From positions 123,257-187,256 of the forward strand of contig JAHCID010000003.1 in NCBI GenBank assembly GCA_026129405.1: a stretch of DNA of 64,000 nucleotides. The letters are read 5' to 3'. The translations under genes were made by a program, and so were the position numbers. This DNA is from a bacterium. Lineage in GTDB: Bacteria; Desulfobacterota; Binatia; DP-6. The notes below the pieces were generated by a model, which was not told the origin of the DNA, did no database searches, and saw only the letters and a list, made by a program, of their open reading frames with translations. The stretch's first letter is position 1. Each line of letters opens with the position of its first letter. Shown here one piece after another: positions 1 to 9,526 of this stretch.

Positions 1-1336
1 GCGGCGGTGCAGACGACGACGCGGGCGAGCGCGAGCGTGCGTCCGACCGGGACCACGGCGAGCGCCTCGCGTCGATTCCCGGCGACCGCCTCCGCCGCCG
101 GCGGGGCGCTCGACGCCGCGCTGACGAAGACGGCGTCGGGAAGGGGCGTGGCGGCGTCGGCGACCAGGGCGACGAGCCAGCGCGCGTCCGGCGGCAGCCG
201 GCGGCGGGGGCGCAGCTTGCCGCCGGTGGACGTGCTCACCACCTCGCCGACGGCGCGGTCGTCGAGCGCGATCGCGAGCTCGTCGAGCGTGCCGACGGGG
301 ATCGCGGCGGCGGGCACGTCCGGCGGTGAGGTCGCGACCAGGCGCAGGGGCGGCGGCGACGGCGGAGCGCCGGTGAGGAGGTCTGCGACCCGCACGGCCA
401 GCCAGCGATTGCCGAACGGGCTCAGGTGGCCGCCGGGTGCGAAGTACGGGAAGCCGGGCGGCAGGACGATCGGGGTGGTGCGCACGTCCGGCCACGCGGA
501 ATCGGCGACCGCGGCGAAGACCCCGCCGGTGTGGAGCAGGTCGAGCGGGCGCTCGGGCGTCGCGAGCCGCCGGAGCAGCGGCGGGTAGGTTACGCGCGCC
601 TCCGCATCGGCGGTCGCGGCGCCGGCGAAGAACGGATTCGGGAGCGTGCGCCCGGCGGGCACGAGGGCGCGCAGGAACGCGGGCGGGCGTCGAAGCGGAG
701 ATAGCGCCAGGTCGGCAGGAACGCCTGGTAGCGGGCGATGCGCTCGGCGAGCGTGGCGCCCGGCGGATCGACGATGCGCACGTCGTCGCCGTCGGCGACG
801 AAGCGCGCGTGGACGGCACGGTCGGCGTCCCACGGCGGCGTGAACGCCCAGTCGCGCTCGGGCCAGAACCAGTGGGCGAAGAGGACGGTGCGCCCGACCT
901 GCCAGCGGGCGGCGGTCGCCGCGTGCAGGATCGCGGTCTGATGGAGGCCGTAGCCCGGGACGCCGAAGTCGAGCACCTCGACGTCGCGCACGCCGCGCGC
1001 GTGCAGCTCCGCCCCGAGCTGGGCGGGGAACTCGAACCCGTCCGCGACCTCCGTTCCCCACGTGAGGGAGTCGCCGTAGCAGCCGATCCGGCGTACGCCC
1101 GCCGGCGGGACGGGCGGGAAGTTCGCGAAGGACGACGCCCGACGGGCCGGCGCGTGCAGCCACCCGAGCCGCGCCACCGTGGCGTCGTCGATCCCGGCGA
1201 TAGTGCGGTCGGCAGGCGGGCGGGCGGGGCGCACCCGGCCGAGCCAGCGCCGGTGCAGGCACCAGACGACGGCGACGACGACGCACAGCCATGCCGCGTA
1301 GACGAGGTGCGCCGGCAGCCGACGGCCGAAGCCCAC
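1..1336 (-). pseudogene. SGNH/GDSL hydrolase-like membrane-anchored protein, frameshifted, 3' end cut by window
   Basis: Reading leftward from 1336, the protein starts with one hydrophobic membrane segment (about residues 10-27) and then carries GDSLTWGTEV, the block I motif of SGNH/GDSL hydrolases with the nucleophilic Ser. The first frame ends at 590 in Arg/Ser/Pro-rich sequence of nonsense type. From about 685 the adjacent frame continues convincingly (AFLRALVPAGRTLPNPFF, later GGHLSPFGNRW, which resembles the C-terminal His block) and stays open to base 1. A single missing base in the C/G-rich run at about 680-690 explains this, so it is either a real frameshift or a sequencing/assembly error. 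It lies 3 bases after the epimerase gene and probably shares its operon, suggesting a role in polysaccharide or glycan deacylation; the substrate is unknown. Confidence 0.6.
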
Positions 1337-1339
1337 GGC

Positions 1340-2482
1340 TCAGCCCTCGGGCCCCCGCAGCGGCCCGCTCACGAGGCCGCGTGCCGCGAGCTCGCTCTGC
1401 GCCTTGCCGAAGCCGTCCGCCGTCTGCGCCGTCCGGCACCACGCGAGCAGCTCGCGCAGGCCGTCCTCCCAGGAGACGCGCGGGGCGAAGCCGAGCAGCG
1501 CCCGCGCGCGTCCGACGTCGGCGGTGCAGTGGCGGACGTCGCCGCTGCGGAACTGGCCGGTGACGTCCGGCTGGAGGTCGTCGCGCCCGGTGAGGGTCGC
1601 GAGCTCGCGGGCGATCGCGGCGATCGGATGGGCGCCGCCGCCGCCGAGGTTCAGCACGGTGCCGTCGGCGGCGTCGGTGCCCAGCACCTGGAGCACCGTC
1701 GCGACGACGTCGTGGACCGAGATGAAGTCGCGCGACTGGCCGCCGTCCTCGTAGACGACCGGCCGCTGCCCGGCGAGCAGGCGGGCGAGGAAGATCGCGA
1801 GCACGCCGGTGTAGGGGTTCGCGAGCGACTGGCGCGGGCCGTAGACGTTGAAGAGGCGCAGGCAGACGGCGGGGAAGCCGTAGGTGGAAGCGAGCGAGAG
1901 GATCAGCTCCTCCTGCCAGCGCTTGGTGAGCGCATAGACGTTGCGCGCGAGGAGGGCGGCGTCCTCGGGCGTCGGCGCGGGCTCGAGGCGCTCGCCGGTC
2001 TCCGGACAGACGGGCTCCCAGCCGCGCCGCGCGATGTCGTCCTCGGTGCGGATCGGCACGCGCAGCCGGCGGCCGTCGGACGCCCGGCGGTAGCAGCCCT
2101 CGCCGTAGCCGGTCATCGAGGTGAAGCACACGAGCTTGCGCAGCGGACGCTTCGCGTCCGCGATGCATTGCAGCAGCGTGGCCGTGCCGCGCACGTTCAC
2201 GTCGACGTAGTGCTCGACGCGATAGAGCGACTGCCCGACGCCGACGGCGGCGGCGGCATGGAGGACGGCGTCGACGCCGGCGAGCGCGCGGGCGCAGGCG
2301 TCCCGGTCGCGGACGTCGCCGACCTGGAGCTCCGCCGCCTTCGGCAGCCACGGCGGCGGCCCGTCCGGGTGCACCTGCGGATCGAGGACGTCGAGGATGC
2401 GGACGTCGTGTCCGGCGGCGAGGAAGCGGTCGACGGCGAAGGAGCCGATGAAGCCGGCGCCGCCGGTGACGAGGATGCGCAT
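1340..2482 (-). CDS. NAD-dependent epimerase/dehydratase, dTDP-L-rhamnose 4-epimerase-like
   Basis: Extended short-chain dehydrogenase of 380 aa. The Rossmann motif GGAGFIG is at residues 7-13, the catalytic Ser in TSMTGYG near 122, and the YALTK pair is Tyr183/Lys187. NVYGPRQ and RDFISVHDVV are typical of nucleotide-sugar 4-epimerases and 4,6-dehydratases. Between the Ser and the Tyr there is a long insert (about 128-180) containing RTEDDIARRGWEPVCPETG; this matches what I recall of the WbiB-type dTDP-L-rhamnose 4-epimerase subgroup, so that activity is the best guess. The start at 2482 places the Rossmann fold at the N-terminus; a longer in-frame version to 2557 adds only low-complexity residues. 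It is divergent from the glycosyltransferase/ABC export genes and probably supplies sugar nucleotides for the same polysaccharide. Confidence 0.8.
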   Translation of the reverse strand: MRILVTGGAGFIGSFAVDRFLAAGHDVRILDVLDPQVHPDGPPPWLPKAAELQVGDVRDRDACARALAGVDAVLHAAAAVGVGQSLYRVEHYVDVNVRGTATLLQCIADAKRPLRKLVCFTSMTGYGEGCYRRASDGRRLRVPIRTEDDIARRGWEPVCPETGERLEPAPTPEDAALLARNVYALTKRWQEELILSLASTYGFPAVCLRLFNVYGPRQSLANPYTGVLAIFLARLLAGQRPVVYEDGGQSRDFISVHDVVATVLQVLGTDAADGTVLNLGGGGAHPIAAIARELATLTGRDDLQPDVTGQFRSGDVRHCTADVGRARALLGFAPRVSWEDGLRELLAWCRTAQTADGFGKAQSELAARGLVSGPLRGPEG

Positions 2483-2546
2483 GGTCGAGCGCGGGTCTAC
2501 CGCGCCGCGTCCGCGCGTCGCAACGCCATGCGGGCCTGATTCGGAT

Positions 2547-2575
2547 TTGCAAACCACGGGGGGCTCGTCTAGCGA
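2547..2575 (+). promoter_or_regulatory. sigma-70-like promoter candidate for the polysaccharide export operon
   Basis: TTGCAA at 2547-2552, a 17-base spacer and TAGCGA at 2570-2575. The glycosyltransferase ATG is at 2584, so transcription would start at or next to the start codon, consistent with a leaderless mRNA; no Shine-Dalgarno is visible. Prediction by eye only. Confidence 0.35.
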
Positions 2576-2583
2576 AGCCGGCG

Positions 2584-3396
2584 ATGCGCCTGTCCGTGGT
2601 GATCCCGGCGCGGAACGAGGCCGGGAACCTCGGACCGACGCTCGACGCGATCCGTGCGCGCCTGCGCCAGGAGGGCATCGCCTACGAGCTCGTGGTGGTC
2701 GACGACGGCAGCACCGACCCGACGGGCGACGAGGTGGCGGCGCGCGCCGCCGACGATCCCGGCGTCCGGCTGGTGCGCAACGCCGGCCCGCACGGCTTCG
2801 GCTACGCCGTGCGCTGCGGGCTCGACGCCTTCACCGGCGACGCCGTCGCGATCATGATGGCCGACGGTTCCGACAGCCCCGACGACCTCGTGCGCTACTA
2901 CTACGTCCTGCGCGACCGCGCCGAGTGCGCCTTCGGGTCACGCTTCGTGCGGGGGGGACGGGTCGAGGGCTATCCCCGGCACAAGCTGATCGTGAACCGG
3001 GCGGCGAACTGGTTCATCAAGGTGCTGTTCCGCCTGCCGTACAACGACGTCACCAACGCCTTCAAAGGCTACCGGGCGAACGTGATCCACGGCTGCCGGC
3101 CGCTGCTCTCGCCGCACTTCAACCTCACCGTGGAGCTGCCGCTGAAGGCGGTCGTGCGCGGCTACTCGTTCGCGACGCTCCCGATCTCGTGGCGGCAGCG
3201 CAGGCTCGGCGTGTCGAGCCTGAAGCTCCAGGAGCAAGGCAGCCGCTATCTCTTCATCGTCCTCTCGGTGTGGCTCGAGAAGATGCTGACGCGCGGCGAC
3301 TATCGGCGCGCCGACGGCGGGCGCGTGGCGCCGGCGCCGGGTGCCGCGTCGCCGTTGCCGGACCCGGACGCGTCTGATACCCCCGCTCGCACGTGA
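2584..3396 (+). CDS. family 2 glycosyltransferase (dolichyl-phosphate mannosyltransferase-like)
   Basis: Inverting GT-A glycosyltransferase of 270 aa. The N-terminus is a textbook nucleotide-sugar binding fold: SVVIPARNEAGNL, then VVVDDGSTDPT with the Asp pair at 40-41, and a metal-site-like MMADGSDSPDD around 92-101. There is no membrane helix, so it is a soluble or peripheral enzyme, unlike the later GT2 at 25351. Its stop overlaps the GTG start of the ABC permease by four bases (GTGA), tying it to polysaccharide export. It probably transfers a sugar to a lipid carrier or nascent glycan; donor and acceptor cannot be read from sequence. Confidence 0.85.
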   Translation: MRLSVVIPARNEAGNLGPTLDAIRARLRQEGIAYELVVVDDGSTDPTGDEVAARAADDPGVRLVRNAGPHGFGYAVRCGLDAFTGDAVAIMMADGSDSPDDLVRYYYVLRDRAECAFGSRFVRGGRVEGYPRHKLIVNRAANWFIKVLFRLPYNDVTNAFKGYRANVIHGCRPLLSPHFNLTVELPLKAVVRGYSFATLPISWRQRRLGVSSLKLQEQGSRYLFIVLSVWLEKMLTRGDYRRADGGRVAPAPGAASPLPDPDASDTPART

Positions 3397-4181
3397 AGCC
3401 GTCGCTGCTGCGCGCGGTGCGCGAGCTGGTCCAGTACCGCAGCCTGCTCGGGGTGCTGGTCGCACGCGATCTGAAGGTGCGTTACAAGCGCTCCGTCCTC
3501 GGCGTCGCCTGGACGATGCTGAACCCGCTGCTGATGATGATCGTGTTCGCGATCGTCTTCGCGCACGTGTTCCGCTTCTCGATCGAGCACTTCACGATCT
3601 ACTTCCTGTCGGCCTACATCCTCTGGAACTTCGTCTCCCAGACGACGTCCTGGTCGACGGCGTGCCTGATCGGCAACGCGTCGCTGATCCGCAAGATATA
3701 CGTCCCCAAGGCGATCTTCATCCTGGCGACGGTGCTCTCGGGGCTCGTGAACCTGGTCGTCTCCCTGATCCCGCTGGCGGCGATCATGCTCTGGGTGCAG
3801 CACCCGATCACCCCGGCCGTGCTGTTCCTCCCGGTGGCGATCGTGCTCGCCACCGCCTTCGCGCTCGGCATCTCGTTCCTGCTCGCGCCGATCTGCATGG
3901 AGTTCAACGACGCGGTGCAGATCTACGCCGCGCTCCTGATGGTGTGGATGTACCTGACGCCCATCATCTACCCGATCGACGTCGTCCCCGAGCAGTATCG
4001 CTGGCTCATGTACGCGAACCCGCTCTACCCGATCGTCGAGATCTTCCGCCGGCCGATCTTCGACGGCGCGCTGCCTTCGATCGCGCTGGTGGCGCGCTCG
4101 GCGGCGTGGAGCTTCGGACTGCTCGTCTTCGGCTGGTGGGTGTTCGAACGCCGGTCCGATCGCATCGCCTACCTGGTCTGA
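3393..4181 (+). CDS. ABC-2 type polysaccharide export permease (Wzm/KpsM/TagG-like)
   Basis: Integral membrane protein of 262 aa with about six hydrophobic segments. Its N-terminal LVARDLKVRYKRSVLGVAWTML pattern (about residues 23-44) is characteristic of ABC-2 permeases exporting O-antigen, capsule or teichoic acid. YLTPIIYPIDVVPEQYRWLM near the fifth helix is also typical. The start is GTG at 3393, inside the upstream stop (GTGA overlap), favouring translational coupling. The gene is followed three bases later by its ATPase. Together they form a two-component exporter moving lipid-linked glycan across the inner membrane. Confidence 0.9.
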   Translation: MKPSLLRAVRELVQYRSLLGVLVARDLKVRYKRSVLGVAWTMLNPLLMMIVFAIVFAHVFRFSIEHFTIYFLSAYILWNFVSQTTSWSTACLIGNASLIRKIYVPKAIFILATVLSGLVNLVVSLIPLAAIMLWVQHPITPAVLFLPVAIVLATAFALGISFLLAPICMEFNDAVQIYAALLMVWMYLTPIIYPIDVVPEQYRWLMYANPLYPIVEIFRRPIFDGALPSIALVARSAAWSFGLLVFGWWVFERRSDRIAYLV

Positions 4182-4184
4182 GCC

Positions 4185-4973
4185 GTGGACGCGCCCGTCG
4201 TCGTCTCCGTCGAGAACGTCTCGGTGCGCTACGTCGTGCCGCACCAGCGCATCCCGACGCTGAAGGAGTTCGCCATCCGCTGGCTGCGCGGACAGGTGGA
4301 GTGGCGTGAGCACCGCGCGCTCGACGAGGTGTCGCTCACGGTCCGGCAGGGCGAGGCGGTCGCGATCCTCGGACGCAACGGCGCCGGCAAGACGACGCTG
4401 CTGAAGGTCGTCGCGCGCGTGCTGCGGCCGCGCCAGGGCACGGTGTCCGTTCGCGGTCGCCTGGTGCCGCTCCTCGAGCTGGGGGCCGGCTTCGATCCGG
4501 AGCTGTCGGGGCGGGAGAACGTCTTCCTGAACGGCGCCATGCTCGGGCACTCGCGCCGCTACATGGCCGAGCGCTACCGCGACATCGTCCAGTTCGCGGA
4601 GCTCGAGGAGTTCATCGACGCGCCCCTGCGCACGTACTCGACCGGCATGGTCACGCGGCTCGGCTTCGCGATCGCCACCGACGTCGACCCCGACGTCCTG
4701 CTGCTCGACGAGGTGCTCTCGGTGGGCGACGTCGGCTTCCAGCAGAAGTGCATGGACCGCATGAACGGCTTTCGCCGCCAGGGCGTGACGTTCATCCTCG
4801 TGTCGCACGCGCTCGCCACGGTGCGCGAGCTCTGCCAGCGCGCGGTGTGGATCGACGCGGGCCGCATCGTCATGGACGGCCCGGTGCGCGAGGTGACGGA
4901 CGCGTTCGCGGCGCACATGCACGCGGCCCAGGGGCGCGAGGTGCCCGTGGGCGCGACGCGCGCGAGCGGCTGA
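4185..4973 (+). CDS. ABC transporter ATP-binding protein for polysaccharide export (Wzt/KpsT/TagH-like)
   Basis: ATPase subunit of 262 aa. Walker A GRNGAGKT is at residues 63-70, the signature-like YSTGM at 151-155, Walker B LLLDE at 172-176 and the H-loop His near 208. [19 protein letters not shown] is diagnostic of the polysaccharide-export subfamily. At this length it lacks the C-terminal carbohydrate-binding domain of O9a-type Wzt, so it is closer to KpsT/TagH, which do not recognise a terminal glycan cap. The GTG start at 4185 lies three bases after the permease stop. Confidence 0.9.
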   Translation: MDAPVVVSVENVSVRYVVPHQRIPTLKEFAIRWLRGQVEWREHRALDEVSLTVRQGEAVAILGRNGAGKTTLLKVVARVLRPRQGTVSVRGRLVPLLELGAGFDPELSGRENVFLNGAMLGHSRRYMAERYRDIVQFAELEEFIDAPLRTYSTGMVTRLGFAIATDVDPDVLLLDEVLSVGDVGFQQKCMDRMNGFRRQGVTFILVSHALATVRELCQRAVWIDAGRIVMDGPVREVTDAFAAHMHAAQGREVPVGATRASG

Positions 4974-5074
4974 CGCCGTCGGCGCAGGGCGGCCGCGCGC
5001 ATGCAGGGTCGGATCGCGGCGCCGATCGCCCCCCGCGTCTTGCGCAATACCCGCGTTTCCGGTTTTTCCCCCGC

Positions 5075-6469
<1,395 letters not shown>

Positions 6470-6474
6470 GCGCG

Positions 6475-6499
6475 CGGGTGCGGGCGGCGCCCGCGCCCG
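6475..6499. terminator. convergent hairpin between icd and the collagen-motif gene
   Basis: CGGGTGCGGGC (6475-6485) and GCCCGCGCCCG (6489-6499) form an 11-bp stem with one G-U wobble and a 3-base loop, in the 36-base gap between two converging genes. There is no T tract on either side, so intrinsic termination is uncertain; it may stall polymerase from both directions. Confidence 0.35.
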
Positions 6500-6505
6500 G
6501 CGGCG

Positions 6506-7129
6506 TCACGGCTGCGGCGTCAGCGTCGCCTGCACCGAGACGGTGCAGCCGATGCCGGTGGTGACGTGGTGGAAGCCGGTGAGCGTCGCCGCCGTCCCGC
6601 CCGTCGTCGGGTGGACGCGCAGCACCCAGTAGCCGGGGCTGCTCCCGGTCTGGTTGTAGAAGAGATCGGGCGTCGAGATCGGGTCCGCCGCCGCCGCGAC
6701 CCCCTGGTGCACCGACGGCGTGCCGCCGCCGGGCGGCGTGCGCACGGCGTAGACGCGCTGGGCGACGTTCTGCGTGTTCTGCCACGACAGGGCGACGCCC
6801 TCCGCGCCGAGCAACGCCGAGCAGGTCTCGACGCTGAGCTTGCCGAAAGCGGGCAGGTCGAGGACGACCGGACGCTGGCCGTGCGTCGGCGTCGCCAGGG
6901 CGGCGCGGGAGATGGTCACCGTGCTGCCCGCGGGCCCCTCCGGCCCCTGGGGTCCGACGACGCCGAATCCGGACATGTCGACCTCGCGCTCGCGGCCGCG
7001 GCAGTAGAGGTCGCGTACCTTCACCGCGCCCTTGGGCGTGCGGCAGAACACCTGGAGGCTGGTCTGGGCGTCGGCGGGGGCGGGACGCCCGGAAGCGAGG
7101 AGCAGGGCGGCGAGGAGGAGCAACGGCAT
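6506..7129 (-). CDS. secreted protein of unknown function with a short collagen-like motif
   Basis: Protein of 207 aa beginning with a clear signal peptide (MPLLLLAALLLASGRPAPADAQ, likely cleaved after ADA). The mature part starts with VFCRTPKGAVKVRDLYCRG, then a short Gly-X-Y run GPQGPEGPAG near residues 60-70, and a C-terminal region (WQNTQNVAQRVYAVRTPPGG) that could be a beta-rich domain. Cysteines are few and spaced. The start at 7129 has a good Shine-Dalgarno (CAGGAGCG) immediately upstream. It converges on icd and is divergent from the M13 peptidase gene. I do not recognise the family; surface or extracellular location is inferred from the signal peptide only. Confidence 0.65.
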   Translation of the reverse strand: MPLLLLAALLLASGRPAPADAQTSLQVFCRTPKGAVKVRDLYCRGREREVDMSGFGVVGPQGPEGPAGSTVTISRAALATPTHGQRPVVLDLPAFGKLSVETCSALLGAEGVALSWQNTQNVAQRVYAVRTPPGGGTPSVHQGVAAAADPISTPDLFYNQTGSSPGYWVLRVHPTTGGTAATLTGFHHVTTGIGCTVSVQATLTPQP

Positions 7130-7303
7130 CGCTCCTGTCTGACCGGGACGGGGTTCCGCATGCAAGCACGATCCGCTCGGTGCGGCGCACGGAGCGCAGA
7201 TGCCCGGGAGGCAGCCACGCGCTTCGCCCGGTCGCGCGCGCCGACCGGGCCGCACCGCGCCGGAGATGCCTCCGCGCCCGGTTCGGGCTAGAGTGCGATC
7301 GCG

Positions 7304-9364
7304 ATGGCTGGACGGTGGGGTGGCAGGGCGGTGGGGGCCGGAGTGCTGGCGGTCATGGCGGTGGGATGCGGGACGCCCGCCCCGAAACGCGTCGCGGTCG
7401 GCGTGCCGGACGAGCCGACGGCGGCAGCGGTCGCCGACGCCATGGATCCGGCGGTCGATCCGTGCAGGGACTTCTGGCGCTACGCCTGTGGCGGCTGGAT
7501 CGACCGCACGCCGATCCCGCCCGACGAGGCGCGCTGGTTCCGCAGCTTCTCGGAGGTCCAGCAGCGCAACCGCGAGGTCCTGCGCGCGGTGATGGAGGAA
7601 GCCGCGAACGCCGGCGGCGACGCCGACCGCCAGCGCGTCGGTGCGTTCTGGGCGAGCTGCATGGACGAGCCCGCCATCGAGGCCGCCGGCGCGCGGCCGC
7701 TCGAGCCGGCGCTCGGCACGATCGCGGCGATGACCGATCCGGCGGCCCTCATGACCATCGTCGGGCTGCTCCAGCGCGAGGGCGTGCCGGCGCTCTTCAG
7801 CCTGGGCGTCGGACCGGACCCGCGCGACCCGTCGCGCGTCATCGCCAGCGTCGGGCAGGGCGGCCTCGGCCTCCCGGACCGCGAGTACTACATGGGCAGC
7901 GATCCGCGCACGCGGCAGATCCTCCCGGTGTACGAGCGGCACGTGGCCGGCATGCTGACGCTGCTCGGCGACGCGCCCGGCGACGCCGTGCGCAGCGCCC
8001 GGCGCATCCTCTCGCTCGAGAGCCAGCTGGCGCGTGCGGCGCGCCCGCGCGCGGCGCTGCGCGACCCGGAGGCGACGTACCATCGCGTCGACCGCGCCAC
8101 GCTGGCGGGCCTCGCGCCGATCCTCGACTGGGACGGCTACTTCGCGGCCGCGGGCTATCCGCGCATCCGCGACATCAACGTCACCACGCCGGAGTACTTC
8201 CGCGCCCTCGAGCGCATCGTGCGCAGCACGCCGCCGGACGTCTGGCGCGACTATCTGCGCTGGGCGCTCGTGCGCACGCGGGCGAGCCAGCTGCCGGCGA
8301 CGTTCGACCAGGCCAACTTCGCCTTCTACGGCACCTTCCTCTCCGGCCGCCGCGAGCAGCCGCCGCGCTGGAAGCGCTGCGTGGACACCACCTCGGCGGG
8401 GCTCGAGGACCTCGTCGGCAAGCTCTACGTCGCGCGCGCGTTCTCGCCCGAGAGCCGCGCGGCCGCGCGCGAGATGGTCGACGACGTCACCGCCGCCTTC
8501 GACGAGCTGCTCCCGGGCGTCGCCTGGATGGACGCGGCGACGCGCGCGGTCGCGCTCGGCAAGGCGCTCGCGGTGAACAAGAAGATCGGCTACCCGGACA
8601 CGCTGCGCGACTATGCGCGGCTGCGCCTGCGCCCGACGGCGTACTACGACAACTTCGTGGCCGTCAGCACGTTCGACTTCGACGACGAGCTGGCGCGGGT
8701 CGGCGGTCCGACGGATCGTGCCCGCTGGGAGCTCGGGCCGCAGGTGGTGAACGCCTACTACAACCCGGTGCTGAACGAGATCGTCTTTCCCGCCGGCATC
8801 CTCCAGCCGCCGTTCTTCGAGGAGCCGCGTCACCCGGCGCTCAACTACGGCGCGATCGGCGCGGTCGTCGGCCACGAGCTGACCCACGGCTTCGACGATC
8901 AGGGCCGCAAGTACGACGCGCAGGGCGTCCTGCGTCCGTGGTGGGCGCCGCAGGTCGCGCAGGGCTTCGTGCAGGCGGCGGCGTGCGTGAACACGGCCTG
9001 GAGCGCGTACGAGATCGAGCCCGGCCTGCACGTGAACGGGCCGCTCACCCTCGGCGAGGACATCGCCGATCTCGCCGGCGTGAAGCTCGCGCACCGCGCC
9101 TACGACCTGCGGCGCGCGCGCGGCGTGCCGCCGTCGCCGGTGCCGGGCCTCACCGACGAGCAGCTGTTCTTCGTCGCCTATGCGCAGGTGTGGTGCAGCG
9201 TGGCGACGCCCGAGGCGGAGCGCATGCTGGCGCTGACCGATCCGCATGCCCCGGCGCGGGTGCGCGTCCTCGCGACGCTGGCGCACACGCCGTCGTTCGC
9301 GGAGGCCTTCCAGTGCAGGGCCGGCGCACCGATGCGTGCGAACCCCGTCTGCACCGTCTGGTAG
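7304..9364 (+). CDS. M13 family zinc metallopeptidase (neprilysin/PepO-like), lipoprotein
   Basis: Endopeptidase of 686 aa with a lipoprotein signal (AVMAVGCG, lipidated Cys near 22), so it is likely anchored in a membrane facing the periplasm. The gluzincin active site is GHELTHGFDDQGRKYD, with HELTH near residue 524, and the third zinc ligand lies in LGEDIADLAG about 60 residues later. VNAYYNPVLNEIVFPAGILQ before HExxH and the C-terminal NPVCTVW ending are hallmarks of M13. The N-terminal PCRDFWRYACGGW is the family's start signature. TAGAGT at 7289-7294 sits nine bases before the ATG and no Shine-Dalgarno is seen, suggesting a leaderless transcript. Expected role is cleavage of short periplasmic peptides. 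Confidence 0.93.
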   Translation: MAGRWGGRAVGAGVLAVMAVGCGTPAPKRVAVGVPDEPTAAAVADAMDPAVDPCRDFWRYACGGWIDRTPIPPDEARWFRSFSEVQQRNREVLRAVMEEAANAGGDADRQRVGAFWASCMDEPAIEAAGARPLEPALGTIAAMTDPAALMTIVGLLQREGVPALFSLGVGPDPRDPSRVIASVGQGGLGLPDREYYMGSDPRTRQILPVYERHVAGMLTLLGDAPGDAVRSARRILSLESQLARAARPRAALRDPEATYHRVDRATLAGLAPILDWDGYFAAAGYPRIRDINVTTPEYFRALERIVRSTPPDVWRDYLRWALVRTRASQLPATFDQANFAFYGTFLSGRREQPPRWKRCVDTTSAGLEDLVGKLYVARAFSPESRAAAREMVDDVTAAFDELLPGVAWMDAATRAVALGKALAVNKKIGYPDTLRDYARLRLRPTAYYDNFVAVSTFDFDDELARVGGPTDRARWELGPQVVNAYYNPVLNEIVFPAGILQPPFFEEPRHPALNYGAIGAVVGHELTHGFDDQGRKYDAQGVLRPWWAPQVAQGFVQAAACVNTAWSAYEIEPGLHVNGPLTLGEDIADLAGVKLAHRAYDLRRARGVPPSPVPGLTDEQLFFVAYAQVWCSVATPEAERMLALTDPHAPARVRVLATLAHTPSFAEAFQCRAGAPMRANPVCTVW

Positions 9365-9526
9365 CCGCGCGCCCGCATGGGGGCCCGCATGCCCCGTGGG
9401 ATGGAACGCCGCTCGCAACCCTCCGCCCGCAGCGCGCCGGACCCCAGCCGGCGCGGGCGCGCGGGCGCGGCGCGGTGACGCTTTACCGTCACCGGCGGCC
9501 ACTCCTGCACGCGACGGGAGGACGAC

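Noticed and set aside
437-2539. 700-codon open frame on the plus strand across the SGNH and epimerase genes
   Set aside because: Arg/Ala/Asp-rich antisense shadow typical of 70% GC DNA; the minus strand carries recognisable motifs.
9376-9398. Hairpin CATGGGG/CCCCGTG after the M13 gene as a terminator
   Set aside because: Seven-base stem with one wobble and 9-base loop, no T tract; too weak to list as a terminator.
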